A DNA stretch of 64,000 bases from Epiperipatus broadwayi (GCA_028023455.1 JAQFVV010000969.1:80186-144185); one strand, 5' to 3'; positions 42,080 to 54,618 are shown, counted from the first letter of the stretch. Translations and numbers: made by a program. Notes: generated from the sequence alone by a model not told the origin.

Positions 42080-42925
42080 AAAGTAATAAAAAATGAAACA
42101 ATACATTAAAATAAGTATAATAAAATGAGAAGGTTAGTACAATTAATTCCTTTATCCATAGTTAATTAACTTTCTGAAATAAATATAATTATTTTTTAAT
42201 GATTGTTATATGACCTTTTTTTAGTATACGATACTTTATTAGTTATGATAAGTATACAAATAGATATAAATTTTACAGCAGTAATTTTGACTTATAAAAT
42301 CAATATTTTGAACTGTATTTTTGTGGAGAAAAAAATATGTAATTTAATTTTTCAGTGATAGTGTACATTTCCATTATAACATTGCCTATTTAATGCAGTG
42401 TCCTTAAATTGATTTACAAGAATTGCTTCTTTACTTTTTTTTCCCTAATATCTATCTTGGTGGAATGTTTAGTTATCTTTTAAATTAAGGTTGACTAACT
42501 TATATATAAATTTAGTTTTACACAATGTCATAAAAATTTAAAAATGAAGTCAATAAAATATAAATTTACATCACTTTTCAAAAAATTAAAGAATTTACTC
42601 TTATTAATAAAATATTTAGATGACATATATACACTGTTACTGAAGCAATATATTTTTTTAATAAAATATTAAATAAACACTCTTTCCTGTATATCTATAA
42701 ATTTAAAAAAAAAGATTAGTCTAATACCATTTTAGTTTGTTTTTTTTTATCAAAAAATGATTTTGATATAACACAAAAAAAATTAAAGAAGTAATTATTA
42801 TAAAACAATTTAAATATTCTGTAATTAATAAACAATAGATAATATTAACATATACAATATCAAAAATTATCATGTTACATTTGTTTTATATTATCCATAA
42901 TCTTCTTTTATAATGATCTAAGTAA
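42080..42925. other. AT-rich DNA, nothing recognised
   Basis: No ORF, RNA gene or repeat unit. Confidence 0.5.
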
Positions 42926-42928
42926 TCA

Positions 42929-43156
<228 letters not shown>

Positions 43157-43446
43157 GTTTTAAAGGTAACTTTATTCAAAAACAAGTGGTTACATTGGTT
43201 GTTGATTATACATAGTGTTATACATAGGTTTACCCAGTTATTACATTACAGTCTGTATATTTTATTAGAGTCTCTTTGCACTTAAAAAATGACTTTTTAG
43301 AACTTAGATAGTGGCTTTCACAATGTTTTTGATTTTTTCACACTTTATGAAATATTTATTGTCCAAGTTTATGTACAATATTAATCAATGATTATGGTTT
43401 CAGTAATCTTTTCATGTTCTTGCAATAATGAATTTCATGTTTACCT

Positions 43447-43947
43447 TTATCCTTTTCTATTATATCCTTTATTATAAAGTGGCCTGAATTTAAAAAGAGA
43501 CCATGTTGCTGCAAAGATATCAGGTGGTACAATAATGCTGTCTCTTTCTTTTATTTTTTGCAATTTGTTCCTATAGGTATTAGGGTGTCTTCTCGTGTTG
43601 TTGCCCAGTGTAAAAGTGCATCTGGCTGCCCTTATGGTGGGTATTACATTATTTTTGAATGTTTGTAGAATCTCATTTATAGTGGTTCCATTTTTTCTAT
43701 ATCCACCAACCATCATTTGTCTTACTTTTTCAAGTCCTGAACAATTATGTATGAAATGGTCCTGTGTTTCATCATCCCTGTGACACATTATACACAAGGG
43801 ATCTATATTTATATAGAATCTTCTGTATCTAATAAAATGACTTGTAGTTAGTGCTTTCAAATTGACTTTAATTATGAAATCGTAAAATTTTGGTTCCAGG
43901 TACCATTTCCTAAATTTTTTAAGTAATTGGCTGTTATAAATTCCCAA
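43447..43947 (-). pseudogene. LINE ORF2 C-terminal domain with CCHC motif
   Basis: A 166-codon open stretch. FYDFIIKVNLKALTTSHFIR leads into FYINIDPLCIMC, and the CIMC, DDETQDHFIHNC series gives a C-x2-C-x8-H-x4-C zinc-binding motif, as found at the C-terminus of many LINE ORF2 proteins. The same spacing occurs in the relative at 53.69-53.74 kb. It is the longest intact segment of ORF2 here, but RT upstream is broken, so no full protein can be made. Confidence 0.8.
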
Positions 43948-44403
43948 TACAGATATTTGGTTATTCTCAGATTGTTTTTGTGTTAGGAAATCATGTATTT
44001 GCCAATATGTATATTTTATTGGAAATTTTTAGTGTTACTTTGTTTTTGATGCTCTCAATGCTTTTAAGCAATGTAAAAATATAATTGTTTGTAGGTGGTA
44101 GACGATCTGTGGGTGTGATCTCCAATATTGGTTCAATATCTGGAAATCTTTTGACTATGGCTATTAGCAGATTTATTGTTTTTTGTGTTTGAAACACTAA
44201 TATTGAGTGAAGTCCCAGACTATTTTTTTTTGTTGGTTGGTTAAGTTGCTTTATTGAAATGGTAACTACTTTCCTGTTGCATAGTAGTTTGCTATAAATG
44301 GTTTTGTGAAACTGATTATTGGTAAATAGTAGCTTATTTTTGACATTATGAGTTGATTGAATAATGATATTTTTGTGTATATTGATAGATATGATCTGGA
44401 TAA

Positions 44404-45511
44404 TCATTCTGTGATTCTTTCTGCATCCACTTTGAGTTTGTTTTGTATTGTTGTCCTCATTTGATTCATTCCCAGATAAAATGGAAAACCTAGAAAACTG
44501 CTGGGATTTCCTTGATAAATTTGTTTATTTATTTTCTCTGTAAAAATTGTCCAAGCAGCTGACTTATTGATATTGATTTTAAGTTTGAATTTATTTGTAT
44601 ATTCTTCTATGATGTTTTGTAGTGTTTGTAGTAGCTTTTTTGATGTTAAGAATATTGTGATATCATACATATAAGTTATACAAGGAATGTATCTTTTTGT
44701 ATTTGATATTAACATTCCCTGTATTTTTTTTTTCAATTTATTCTAATAAGGGGTTTATGTAGAAGGTGAACAGTAGTGTACTCAGTGGTGACCCTTGTGG
44801 TATTGATTGAGTGGGATAGAAAATGATGTTCTTCCATTAAGTGTGATATGTACTTCTCTGTTTAAAAGTAGGTAGGCTATTGCATATAATATTGATTGTG
44901 GTATCTGTGTTTCCTTTAGTTGGTTTAGTAAGATTTTTATTGGTACAGAGTTGAAAGCACTTTAAAAATCTAATGGTACTGCAATTGAAGCATATTTCTT
45001 CTTCTTAATTACTGAGTTAATTATAGTTTTAAAGAGTAGTGCTGCCTGACCTGTGGATGAGCTTTTCTTTGCATACTGATGTTGTGATATTTTTGTCAGT
45101 ATAAATGGTTCAATTTTCACCTTTATTACTTTTTCTAGCAGTTTAATTCCTAAAGGCTCCATTGAGATGGGTCTTAAGTTGGTGATCTTGGTAATAGGTT
45201 CTTGTTTTTTCATAAATGGTACCATTGATATGTTGTATAATCCCTGTATGCTATAATTTTTTTGTGATATCTGATTTGCCAATTGACATTAGGTATGTAT
45301 TTGTAATTTGGCTAAGATGTGCAAGTACAAACAGTGGACTGTCTGGAGGTCCTGGATGACATGTGGGTGGGATTGATTCTAACACTACCTTAAAATCCTC
45401 AATTTTAAATGGCACCTCATCTTCAGTTGTTCCAAAATAATCTTCTTTGGATGTGAATTGTGCATGCTTAGTTAGCTTTGTTTTGAAATAGTTATATATA
45501 GGTGCAATCAT
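44404..45511 (-). pseudogene. LINE ORF2 reverse transcriptase
   Basis: From 45511 downward: FKIEDFKVVLESIPPTCHPG, then MVPFMKKQEPITKITNLRPI (fingers), QYAKKSSSTGQAALLFKTII, YASIAVPLDF-stop-SAFNSV (motif A, Asp kept), SIPQGSPLSTLLFTFYINPL near 44800 (motif B, intact) and YMYDITIFL near 44670. That last motif is motif C with the first Asp of the usual YMDD/YADD replaced by Tyr. KLKININKSAAWTIF and SSFLGFPFYL follow. Stops and frameshifts separate the pieces. With motif C damaged it cannot polymerise. Confidence 0.85.
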
Positions 45512-45891
45512 GTTAAATCCTGCTGTAATCTTATTTTCCTATTCCAGTGCCATGGGAACTTTATTTATGGATGAGTACCCCAAAACCCACCTAATATATC
45601 CACGTGTCCATGTGTGCAGCTGTGCTAGGCAAATTTTTTTTATGCTTAGGTATTGTTTTAATTTATTGCAAGTCTGTTTATAGAGCTGGGTGAGTTTAAT
45701 TATGTTTGTTTGATTATGTTGAACCAGTTTAGACAGACTGATTCATTTGTATATTTCATCTGCTAATGTAATTAGCCTGGAGGGAGGAATTGATTTTTGT
45801 GTGATATGGTTTATATTAAATGACAGGGTATTAGTGTAATCTATGTATCTGAATATTAGGTTTAATTCAAGCTGATTTATTTTATTTATCA

Positions 45892-46646
45892 TTATATAAA
45901 TTTCTGAAAAAAGTGACTCAGTAGTATTGTCTGGTAGTAGGATCCTGATCGTTTTTGCAAATTAATTATTGTGCTGCAGTATGTGTTTATGTTTAGCATT
46001 ATTATCTGCGCTACATGGTCTGAAAATGGGGTTGGGGAAAGTGATATTTCTATTGAATGATGCAGCATTGGGGAATAAAACATTAGATCTATTAAAGTTC
46101 CATGTCTATTGTTATAAAAGGATATCGAGTTAGTTGGTAGAAAATCTTCTCCACTCATGAGTGGAAATGTTAATTGGTGTATCCATTTTGTAATAAATTT
46201 CTTATAACTTATGTTGAAATCTCCCATAAGAATAGTTGGGTAGAAATTGTGTGAGAGGATTGTGTTAATTGTTGTTATTATTCTGTTAATTACAGTTGGC
46301 CCTGGTGGTATATATACAAAAATAATATTTATTGAGAAGTTTTTATTATTGAATGTGGTTATTAATAGATTCGTGTCTATGTATATTATTTTAAATGTTG
46401 TAAAGGGACTTCTTTGGCTAATAAATATTTCTGTTCCACCTGAGGGTGTTAGTCTGTCTCTAGAGCATGCGCAGAAACCCATTTTACTTATAAGTTGTAC
46501 TGGATTTATCTGTGATTCATTATAGATTTTTGTTTCTATGAGTCCTAATATGGTAGGTTGGAGTTGTTGTATCCAGTGGTTGATTTCTTGTATTTTTTTT
46601 TCGAGTTTAATCCCTGAACATTTATTGCACCTATCTTAATTTTCAT
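45892..46646 (-). pseudogene. LINE ORF2 endonuclease domain
   Basis: ORF2 appears to start at the ATG at 46646-46644 (MKIKIGAINVQGLNS). A nine-A run on minus (about 46603-46611) shifts the frame, after which EINHWIQQLQPTILGLIETK gives the catalytic Glu. VYIPPG, PTILMGDFNISYKKF (GDFN motif), HGTLIDLMFYSPMLHHS and TPFSDHVAQIIM (SDH motif) follow. All major residues of the apurinic-type nuclease are present. One slip in the poly-A run may be the only break in this domain, so this part decayed late. Confidence 0.85.
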
Positions 46647-46870
46647 TGAGTTTAACTTATATTGTGAGGGAGATTTAAATTGGACCATGGTTTATTCTGA
46701 CGTTTTTGTTTGCATGTTTTTTCCTGTGGTGATTCTGTTTGTGTTTGGATACGTGTGCTATAGTGTGGTGTTTTTTTTTAATTTTTTTTCTTTTGGTGTT
46801 GTTAGTTCTATTTTCATCTTTTCTGCTGTGGTTTCTTCTGTTAGATTAATCTGATTATCTTCTTCCTCAT

Positions 46871-48065
46871 TCATTTTAATTTTCTTACTTTCTCTTGTTT
46901 TTTTTTTTTTTTATGCATTTTCTTCCTGCTTTCAATTGATGTGCTTTCTAGCATTGGATAGTACTGAGTTATTTTATCCATGATTTCTGTGGTCATTTTA
47001 TTTATTATTATGCTTTTTGATTGCTCATCATTTTCATTTGTTTTTCCTTTAAGCTCTTTTGGTAGGTTCTCGTTTTCTTTTTCCTCCACTCTATTTAAAT
47101 TGGGCAGGTTTTCACTGCTTTGATTTTCTTTATTTGTTTTAATTTCTCTTTTTATAGGGTTTACTGGATTGCTGATTCTTTCATTTCTATTAGATAAGTT
47201 GTTTTTCTGGGTGCTTTGTAGTGTAGGGTAGTTTAACTTGTCTAGTTGGTTATTTGTGTCTTCTCTTCCACAATGAAAGCAACCTGGCTTAAGCCCTCTG
47301 ACATAAATATATAGTGTAGCTTCTTCATCAGTTATGTGTGTGGGGATATTCTCCAGGCCTACTTGTTTATTCAATTTAATTTAGAATTCAAAGCTATTTG
47401 TTAGTATGGGAATTGCTGCTTCTTTAATATATTTTTGCTGGAAGAAAACCAACTTTTCCAAAAGGATTCATCATTTTTTGGAAATCTTCCATGTTGTAGC
47501 CAAAGTACGTATTTTTTAAAATTCCGGAGACATTTTTATACTTATTCTCATCGACTGTTATTAGTGCAAAATTACTTAGCATCTTAATTCGATTTCTAAA
47601 TTGTTCTTTTTGCACATTTTCATAGAACTGGACCAACACATATCTGCTATTTGGATGGTTGCCTATGCATTGTACCGATTCAAGCATATTATTTTTATGC
47701 AGTTTTTTATTAGAAGGAATTTGGGGAAACTGTATAGTGTGCAAAGACTATCTGTTACAGCGAGTACTATTGATTTATCGGTGAAGAAATGTTTAAACAT
47801 AAGGAAAAGTGATCGAGGTATTGTTTTGTTGAATTTCTCTCCAATTTGTTCCAGCATTTCATCTGTCCATTCAATATGAGAGGGGGGAGTCATTTTTATT
47901 TTCATCCATAAGATTCATGATTTCCAAATCATCTGCTGTTGTTATCCTAAACCTAGAACCTTTTACCGGGCTTACATAATCTTGGGCTTTTTTGCTATAG
48001 AAGCATGACTTTCTTGTGCCAGGCGATGGACAACCCATCAAGTTAATAGGTTGAGCGGTCGCCAT
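46871..48065 (-). pseudogene. LINE ORF1 protein, frame-broken
   Basis: The start at 48065 gives MATAQPINLMGCPSPGTRKS. The frame changes at a G-rich run near 47882 into HIEWTDEMLEQIGEKFNKTI, and again near 47740 into NPNSRYVLVQFYENVQKEQF-like sequence, reminiscent of an RRM. From 47374 it reads ENIPTHITDEEATLYIYVRG and LKPGCFHCGREDT, a CxxC that looks like half of a zinc knuckle. A long Asn/Lys/Glu-rich tail ends in KKMHKKKKKQEKVRKLK. ORF1 proteins of this type bind element RNA. The exact family is not assigned. Confidence 0.7.
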
Positions 48066-48487
48066 TTTAAGTTTTTCAATTATTTTTCAAAGGTATGTTT
48101 AAATTTCTTTTTTTTTTAAACAAACACTAGTATATATAACCAATACAATTCAGTTATCTGCAAAATTATTGAGTTTTGTAGATTTGATTTTTTATCTACT
48201 CTTATTAAAAAATTAAATTTGCCTGAGATTTTGGCATTAGTTATTAGATCCGCTAGCTTTTAACTATGCGTTTGTCTATTAGCATTAGGTACGGATTTTC
48301 AATAAAAAACTCTCTGGATTTCTCTGTCCTTTTTTACTCTTTTTTCAATCAAAATAAATATTTGAGTGTTTTAAATTGTTTTATTGGACATTTTTATTAG
48401 TTATTAGCAAATAAATTGCCTTTTATTAACAAAAAACTAAGAGGTTCTTTGCTTACCTGCTACTAGGTTTGTATCCAGGTGGCGCTA

Positions 48488-48563
<76 letters not shown>
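48488..48563. repeat. (ATT)n-(AGT)n microsatellite
   Basis: About 13 ATT units followed by about 12 AGT units, immediately at the 5' end of the LINE. Confidence 0.96.
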
Positions 48564-48632
48564 TATGCACTATTATTTTAAATTATACATGCATGTGTGT
48601 ATATATTACATTAAATATATATGAGGAGACCC

Positions 48633-48696
48633 ATTTTAAAATAATAAGCTTTATATATATATATATATATATATATAAAGCTTATTATTTTAAAAT
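48633..48696. repeat. Perfect 64-bp palindrome with (TA)n centre
   Basis: Arm 48633-48653 (ATTTTAAAATAATAAGCTTT plus A) is the exact reverse complement of 48676-48696; the centre is (TA)n. A further TA run follows at about 48705-48738. Confidence 0.95.
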
Positions 48697-48701
48697 ATAT
48701 A

Positions 48702-48741
<40 letters not shown>

Positions 48742-48969
48742 CATTTAAGTAATTTAATCTTTTAATTTTTGTAATAAAATGTTATTAAATTTTTTAATTA
48801 ATTTTATGCATTTACACAGTGCATTAGGCGTAATTTTACAAATTATATTATTTGAACAGTGTTAATTTTTAAATCAAATCTAGTTGGGAAAATTTGAAAT
48901 ATAAGCTTAATGAAAATTCAAGCTGAACATAATATTTTCTATTTTTTTATTGAATGAAAGAAATTGAAT

Positions 48970-49150
48970 TCAGAATTTCAAGCTCTTTATGACTACCTAC
49001 TCTATCTTACACCACTGATATATATAACCACATACATGTGAAAATGATAAATGATCTCCAAAATAGATATAGCATACTGAATCATTGCTCATCTGTTTGC
49101 TCTGATCACAATCTTCCACACATATTAGAAGAGCAGATTTTAAAACTTTA
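48970..49150 (-). mobile_element. Retrozyme family 3, decayed unit
   Basis: Alignable with the plus-strand reading of the 18.4 kb copy: ACACCACTGATA, AAAATGATAAATGATCTCC, AATCATTGCTCATCTG, CACAATCTTCCACACA. The ribozyme core is damaged: TCATCAG has become TCATCTG, and the TTTC that encodes GAAA is not clear. Identity is low but collinear over about 150 bases. Confidence 0.4.
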
Positions 49151-49154
49151 ATGG

Positions 49155-49670
49155 TCGAGTTTCAATATTATCCACCCTCTAATAATTCAGCTACTTATAT
49201 TAATGATAATCGAAGGCTGGAATTTTCAGTCTGTAGTTGATGCTAAAACGATTGTCATACCGGTGTAGACTTTAAGACACTGTGAATTCTAACATATATA
49301 ACCATATGAAGTCAATTTAAATAACAGAAGAGGAATGGGCAATATACAGGCTGACAATATATATAAATTTATACAATCTATACCAAACTTAACACAATTA
49401 AATGGAGATAATAAAGTCATATATGTATATATGTTGATATGAAGATTTTCACTGGTTGCATATATAAGAAAACATATTTTATGGGTTTATTCGGGTTACA
49501 GAATTTTAAATATTAATAGACCGACAGGTTGACTTTGTTACACACATCATCTAATGTGTGATAAAAGTAGAAATATGTCTATATAGGTGCTACAATCACT
49601 GATTAAAAAAAACCCTTAGTTTCATCAATAGCTAAAATGTTAAATAACGGATGTTTTTTTTAAAAAAAAA
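49155..49670. other. AT-rich DNA, nothing recognised
   Basis: Short stretches of mixed composition without ORF or repeat partner in the window. Confidence 0.45.
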
Positions 49671-49674
49671 ACAT

Positions 49675-50562
49675 CATTTCATTTAGAAAGAAGTTTACAT
49701 GCATCATCTTGCTTATTGACACAATGTGGCCTTTTTAAGTTTCTCAATGGCTTCTCTACTTTTGCACTGGTAAATATTATTTCATCTAGATATGATCCTG
49801 GTAGTACAAGAATGAAGTTTATGATCTGTTATCTATAGTATGGAGTGAGAGTGCTGATGTGACAATTACTCATATCTATGTTAGAAGCTTACAATTTTTA
49901 CATGAGATGTGATAAACACAATGAGATTCAAAAAAGATTGTTTCCTTAGGATTGGTTATTATATTGCTGATCTTTTGATAGAAAAAATAAATCATATTAA
50001 TAGTGTTTTATTAGCAAATAGTTATAATTATAAATTTATTAAGAAAGCCTTGGTTCAAGCCCAAAATGGACAAAATATGAAACAAAAAGATGATAAAAAA
50101 GCTATTAGGATTTGTGTTTCATATGTGAAAAAAAACTATAGACAGTACTGGATGTATATTAAAATGCTATAATATAAATTTAGCATTATATACTAATCAA
50201 AAAGCCACCGTATAATAAGCAAGCCTAATGATACCAATCCCTCTTGATTTCTCATTGTGTTTATAAAATCTCACATGAAAATTGTAAAGCCTTTACATAA
50301 GTAGGAGTAATAATTACATCAGTGATAAGAGAGATGAACATGATAATGCAGTTAAACAACACTCATCATCAGCAGGATTCTCACTCCATACTATAGATTC
50401 AGATCATAAAATTGTTTATTCTAGTACCAGGATCATATACAGATGTGATAATCTCTACCAGTGCAAAATTACAGAATCCATTGAGATACTTTAAAGGCCA
50501 TATTGAATCAATAAGCAAGAAGATATATGCAGACTTCTTCCTATTTGGAAAGATTAAAAAAA
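49675..50562 (+). mobile_element. Penelope-like element remnant of a second lineage, with inverted copy
   Basis: Arms of about 250-300 bp at 49675-49926 and 50245-50562 are diverged inverted copies; CTATAGTATGGAGTGAGA at 49835 has its reverse complement near 50385. On plus the right arm reads CVYKISHENC near 50258 (compare the GVVYFISCLFCKK of copy A) and HTIDSDHKIVYSSTR then KITESIEI, as in PLE GIY-YIG C-termini. The centre (49909-50172) encodes KINHINSVLLANSYNYKFIK, resembling the RT thumb. The left arm carries the same C-terminus on minus. Stops abound. The sequence differs from copies A and B, implying another PLE lineage. Confidence 0.6.
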
Positions 50563-50564
50563 AA

Positions 50565-50925
50565 ACATTCTTAATTTAACATTACTAATATACTAATTAC
50601 AGCCATTAAATATGAGTTACAATAAATCAGGTTATAATGTTTAACTTTATTTGAACAAATAACTAAATTTATAAAGTTAAGGATAATGAATGATGTATAC
50701 AATAGAAAATATATTACACATGAGTGAAGGTACTCTAATCACTATTTATATTGCTACTTTGGCTAGCTATACAAAATAAAATTAAATCCTACAGAGCATT
50801 GACTAAGGCATGTTAACTGGTTAATTTTAAGTGTTACCTGTGTACAGGACATCAGACATTGGTTTAATTTCTTTGCTTCCCACATTATGTTTATGGGTGA
50901 AACTAAATATCACCAAAAGTCCAGT
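50565..50925. other. AT-rich DNA, nothing recognised
   Basis: No feature between the PLE remnant and the LINE. Confidence 0.45.
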
Positions 50926-50929
50926 AGCC

Positions 50930-51480
50930 TTATTTTAACTGAGCTTAACAAGCTTGGCTACACATATCTAACAGTCAACCTAACAGCTACTGAAGGTATA
51001 GATATCTTAATAAATAACAAACACCCCCTAACAAGTTTAAGATTGCCTACCAAGATTAGCACCTAATCTGTGCCAACCTAACCTATAGCAGCAGCATAAT
51101 CAATGTGTTTTATGTCTACATCCCCAATAGCCATTCAATATTCCTTCAAATCATAAACACTATAAATATGATAACTGCAAACAACAACTCCCTAGCACTC
51201 CTCTTTGGGGACTTCATCATATTCTATGATCACTTTAGAAACAAGTACCTTCACTTTCTCAACAGACAATTTATTAATGTCAGGGGCTTCTTCCATCTCA
51301 ATGCCTATTCTTACTACACCAAGAGGTATCATACATTAATAGATCTGATGTTCTACACCTCTGAAATCCATCATAGTGTGGTAGCTACTCTTCAACCTGT
51401 TACTTTCTCAAACCATCATGCTATTATCATGACACTACAACTAATCAACTACTCCTCATCCTTTCTCAACTTGTCAATCA
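50930..51480 (+). pseudogene. LINE endonuclease domain, inactive
   Basis: ILTELNKLGYTYLTVNLTAT then, after a frame change, VYIPNSHSIFLQIINTINMI, SLALLFGDFIIFYDHF, RYHTLIDLMFYTSEIHHSVV and PVTFSNHHAIIM. Compared with the relative, GDFN has become GDFI and SDH has become SNH, so two catalytic residues are gone. Confidence 0.8.
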
Positions 51481-52189
51481 GAATGTTAACTAAAGCATCC
51501 ATGATGGAAGCCATTCTATCTGAAGCTTACATCCTCTTCCACAAAATCAACTTACAAAAAAAGGCCCCCAGAAGAAGTCTGGTTCACCTTCATCAGGATA
51601 ATACAATCCCTGATTGCTCACTATAATAAAAAACAATAAAGGGACATCTATACTTATCAATGAGCTTGATTAAATAAATAGAAAAGTAAAGACATGCTCA
51701 ACTAAACCAGATCACATCAAACACCTTTTATCACTAAAACTTCACTATAAGGAAAGACAGATGGCTATGGTGGAGTATATTTTTATTAAAAGATCACAAT
51801 TTTTTTTTTACTACCCAGCACTGCTGGACTCAGGTATATTTGTGATGGGCATTTGGAGCTAAAAAACTTAACACCCCAACCTCCCTCATTGTCAATGGAA
51901 ACTGTATCACAGATCATCACATGACTGAACACATTGGTCTTCACTTCAAAAACCGCCTTCAAAATAACTTTCCAAAAACCATCAGTGAATGGCTGGATCA
52001 CCCATATTCTATAAGCCATGAAATAACAGCAGCTGATTTTAAAAACCATCTATCAGCAGTTTTAGACAGTGTTCATCCCAGGATGCATGCTATCTTAAGG
52101 TTTCTAACTTTACTATCTCAATCATGATGAACATGATCAATCATCTGTCTACTAAAAGAAAAGAAATAATAACCTCTACCAAATTACCT

Positions 52190-53183
52190 TAGTGCCATTC
52201 ATCAAGAAGAACAAGGATCCGACCAACATCCATAACATAAGGCCTATTTCCATGTCACCAATTTTAAACAAAGTTATCGAAAGCATAATTAAAAGAGAAA
52301 ATCCAGCAGAAAATTTTAGACAATATTGTTCAGTCACAATATGCAAGAAAAGGATCTTTAGCCTTGACACCAATGGATGAAGTGAAGATTCTTCTTGATC
52401 ACATTAAATCTAATCGCTTATCAAAACCAATTGCAATCTAGCTAGACATAATGGAGGATTTTGACTCAATCAATATTCATATATTTCCTACTCTTCTAAA
52501 AACATCCAACATTCCCTCTCAAATTATCCAGATTCTGGAGAATCTTCTCTACAATAAGCTAATTTGCATCTTTTTAGATGGATTCTACACAGATGGGTTC
52601 TCCCCTGATTTGTCTATTCCACAAGGATCTCCTCCAAGTGATATCATTTTTATATGCTATCTCAACCCCCTGTTGAGAGATATAGAAAACTCATTCACTT
52701 GAGTATTCATTCCTCACATCAAAAAATCTTTCAAGTTATTTGCTTATATGGATGATGTCCTCATAATACTACCATCTCAAAAACATCTTCCAGCACTCTA
52801 CAAAACTTTGGATAAATTTTCCCTCAATTCACAACTCAAATTTAACTCCAACAAATCATCATCTTGGAAAATTTTTATTGGAAAAAAAAGTCTCTTCTAG
52901 ATTTCTAGCTGAGCTCCAGGACATTCTTGGCTTCCCTATCTCCATGTCTCAAACAGCCATGTCAAAAAAACTACAGAACTCCTTAATCAATTCCACATCT
53001 CAGATTATACAGACCCTTTCCAAAGTGTATCTATCCATTCAGGGAAAAGTAGCACTACTGAACATGAAAGTCATGTCTAAGATAGCATACTTCCTCCCTA
53101 TCATGACAGCAACAAAAGCCTTTACCAAAATATCAATAGTCTATGTGCTAAACTCTTTTGCAAAAACAACACAATGTTTATAA
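52190..53183 (+). pseudogene. LINE reverse transcriptase, frame-broken
   Basis: PFIKKNKDPTNIHNIRPISM (fingers), then LDIMEDFDSINI near 52450 (motif A), DLSIPQGSPPSDIIFICYLN near 52620 (motif B), and FAYMDDVLIILPSQKHLPAL near 52745 (motif C, YMDD intact). SLNSQLKFNSNKSSSW and ILGFPISMSQ follow. Motifs A and C keep their Asp residues, unlike the relative at 44-45 kb whose motif C is damaged. Stops at about 52378, 52440 and 52700 and frameshifts separate the parts. Confidence 0.82.
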
Positions 53184-53226
53184 TCATGACTCTTTTGCAA
53201 AAACAACACAATGTTTATAATCATGA
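53153..53226. repeat. 37-bp exact tandem duplication inside the LINE
   Basis: 53153-53189 is repeated exactly at 53190-53226. Because 37 is not a multiple of three it shifts the frame. Exact identity within an old, decayed element means the duplication is recent. Confidence 0.95.
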
Positions 53227-53619
53227 CAGGAATGCAATACCATCGCAAATCTAATGGGATGTTCTTTCACTCCATCCCCTCAATTATCATCCAAAAATCT
53301 CACACATTGATTCATATTTTTTTTTTTACAAAAACATGATTCCTTTAATATATCAGTGACCATTATACCAACAGACAGACCTCCTCCTCAAAAATGCTGG
53401 TTAGACTAAGTTCTTCCGCTTCTCAATCAACATACATTTACTTTAAAAAATACATATAATACAAAAATCATCATCTGGGAAGCTCACAATAGAATCAACA
53501 CTGAAATCATCTCAATTATGCCAATGCTTGGCATCACTAATCATATAATTACTTCGATTTTCAAGTTCTTAGTTTAAAGAGCCTAAATTTTTAAAATACC
53601 TAGTAAAAGTAAATCTGGG

Positions 53620-53900
53620 AACCATGCATACCAACTAGTTCCTCCACTGCAAGAGATTTCTTAACAACATTGGCCCTACCTGCCCAATCTGCAAGAGGCA
53701 TGATGATACATTTGACCACATAGTACACTCATGTACTGGATTTGGAAATATCAAACTTTTAATTTTCCAAAATACAAAAATTGTTATTTACAGAATCCTC
53801 TCTCTAAAAGAATCTCTACAAAGTAAGCAGTTTCCAATTATAAGATTGCCAGTATTTCTCATCCACTCTATCTAGAATGTAAGATGCAAATTAGTTTTCA
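53620..53900 (+). pseudogene. LINE ORF2 C-terminal CCHC domain
   Basis: KVNLGTMHTN, a stop, FLHCKRFLNNIGPTCPICKR and HDDTFDHIVHSCTGFG give C-x2-C-x8-H-x4-C, the same spacing as at 43.7-43.8 kb. Shared residues around the motif (KVNL, RF..NI.P.C..C, DDT.DH..H.C.G) confirm relatedness. Confidence 0.78.
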
Positions 53901-54139
53901 CAACTCCTTCGTCTATTCATATCTTTTTTAATGAAAATCAAGCATAAAGACATGACCCATTTCTCCACGTTTCTTTTTGAAGAAACCTGAAATAAATTCC
54001 AAATTTCAAAGCCCAATACATTTCCAGATAGCTGATGACAACAATCTATAAACCACAGGATTAATTCCATACCCAGGATTAATATCTCTACAAATCATCC
54101 ACTATCAACCCAGTAGTCACATAATAGACTCCTGTTTAG

Positions 54140-54531
54140 TCAATAAACTTTAAAAAATTAATGTATAAAAAACAATATTCTCCCTAAATAAAATTATTTT
54201 AAAACTTAACTTACAATTTGATTAACTACTAAATATAAATTGGAACAAAGGGAATTTTATTGAATCCAAAATATATATTTACAAATAATATTACATGTAA
54301 TTTAGTATTTTCATAACTGATGGCTTATAAAAATAATCCACAAATATACAAGATTATCATTTAGTCTAATGGATGAATTTGTCAACCAATTAATAATTGA
54401 CATATTAAAAAGACAAAAAAAAAAAAAAACAGATATTAATAAAATTTCAAATAAAGTTCAAATCATTCTTCTTTTATAAACAAATGATACAAGTTTTATT
54501 CCAAGATTGTGATTTTATATTTTTATAATAG

Positions 54532-54540
<9 letters not shown>
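54140..54540. other. AT-rich DNA, nothing recognised
   Basis: Poly-A run at about 54414-54429. No ORF. Confidence 0.45.
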
Positions 54541-54573
<33 letters not shown>

Positions 54574-54578
54574 GGGTT

Positions 54579-54614
<36 letters not shown>
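54535..54614. repeat. (CA)n-(TA)n tract at the left edge of the family 2 array
   Basis: CA units, TA units, GGGTTACAA, then a second TA run ending at the first family 2 unit. The left edge of the family 1 array has the same kind of CA/TA boundary. Confidence 0.92.

Positions 54615-54618
<4 letters not shown>

Larger units (their letters stand above)
43157..48485 (-). mobile_element. TAA-tailed LINE, nearly full length, decayed
   Basis: A 5.3-kb non-LTR retrotransposon on minus. The order is 5' leader (48485-48066), ORF1 with RRM-like and CxxC regions, ORF2 with endonuclease, RT and CCHC C-terminus, then a 3' UTR with AATAAAG (about 43175) and a (TAA)n tail. TAA tails are typical of the I group, but the clade cannot be fixed by eye and no RNase H is visible. 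Both ends abut (ATT)n, so the element may have inserted into such a microsatellite. The 50.9-54.1 kb LINE is a relative. Confidence 0.85.
50930..54130 (+). mobile_element. Decayed LINE related to the 43-48 kb element
   Basis: A plus-strand LINE whose endonuclease, RT and CCHC C-terminus can be aligned with the 43.2-48.5 kb element, though with much divergence and GC-richer composition. ORF1 is not seen, so it is 5'-truncated near the endonuclease. The 3' limit is uncertain; AATAAA occurs at about 54142. Many stops and frameshifts are present. Confidence 0.8.

Noticed and set aside
46247-47879. Plus-strand ORFs at 46247 and 47601
   Set aside because: Antisense shadows of the minus-strand LINE ORF2 and ORF1.
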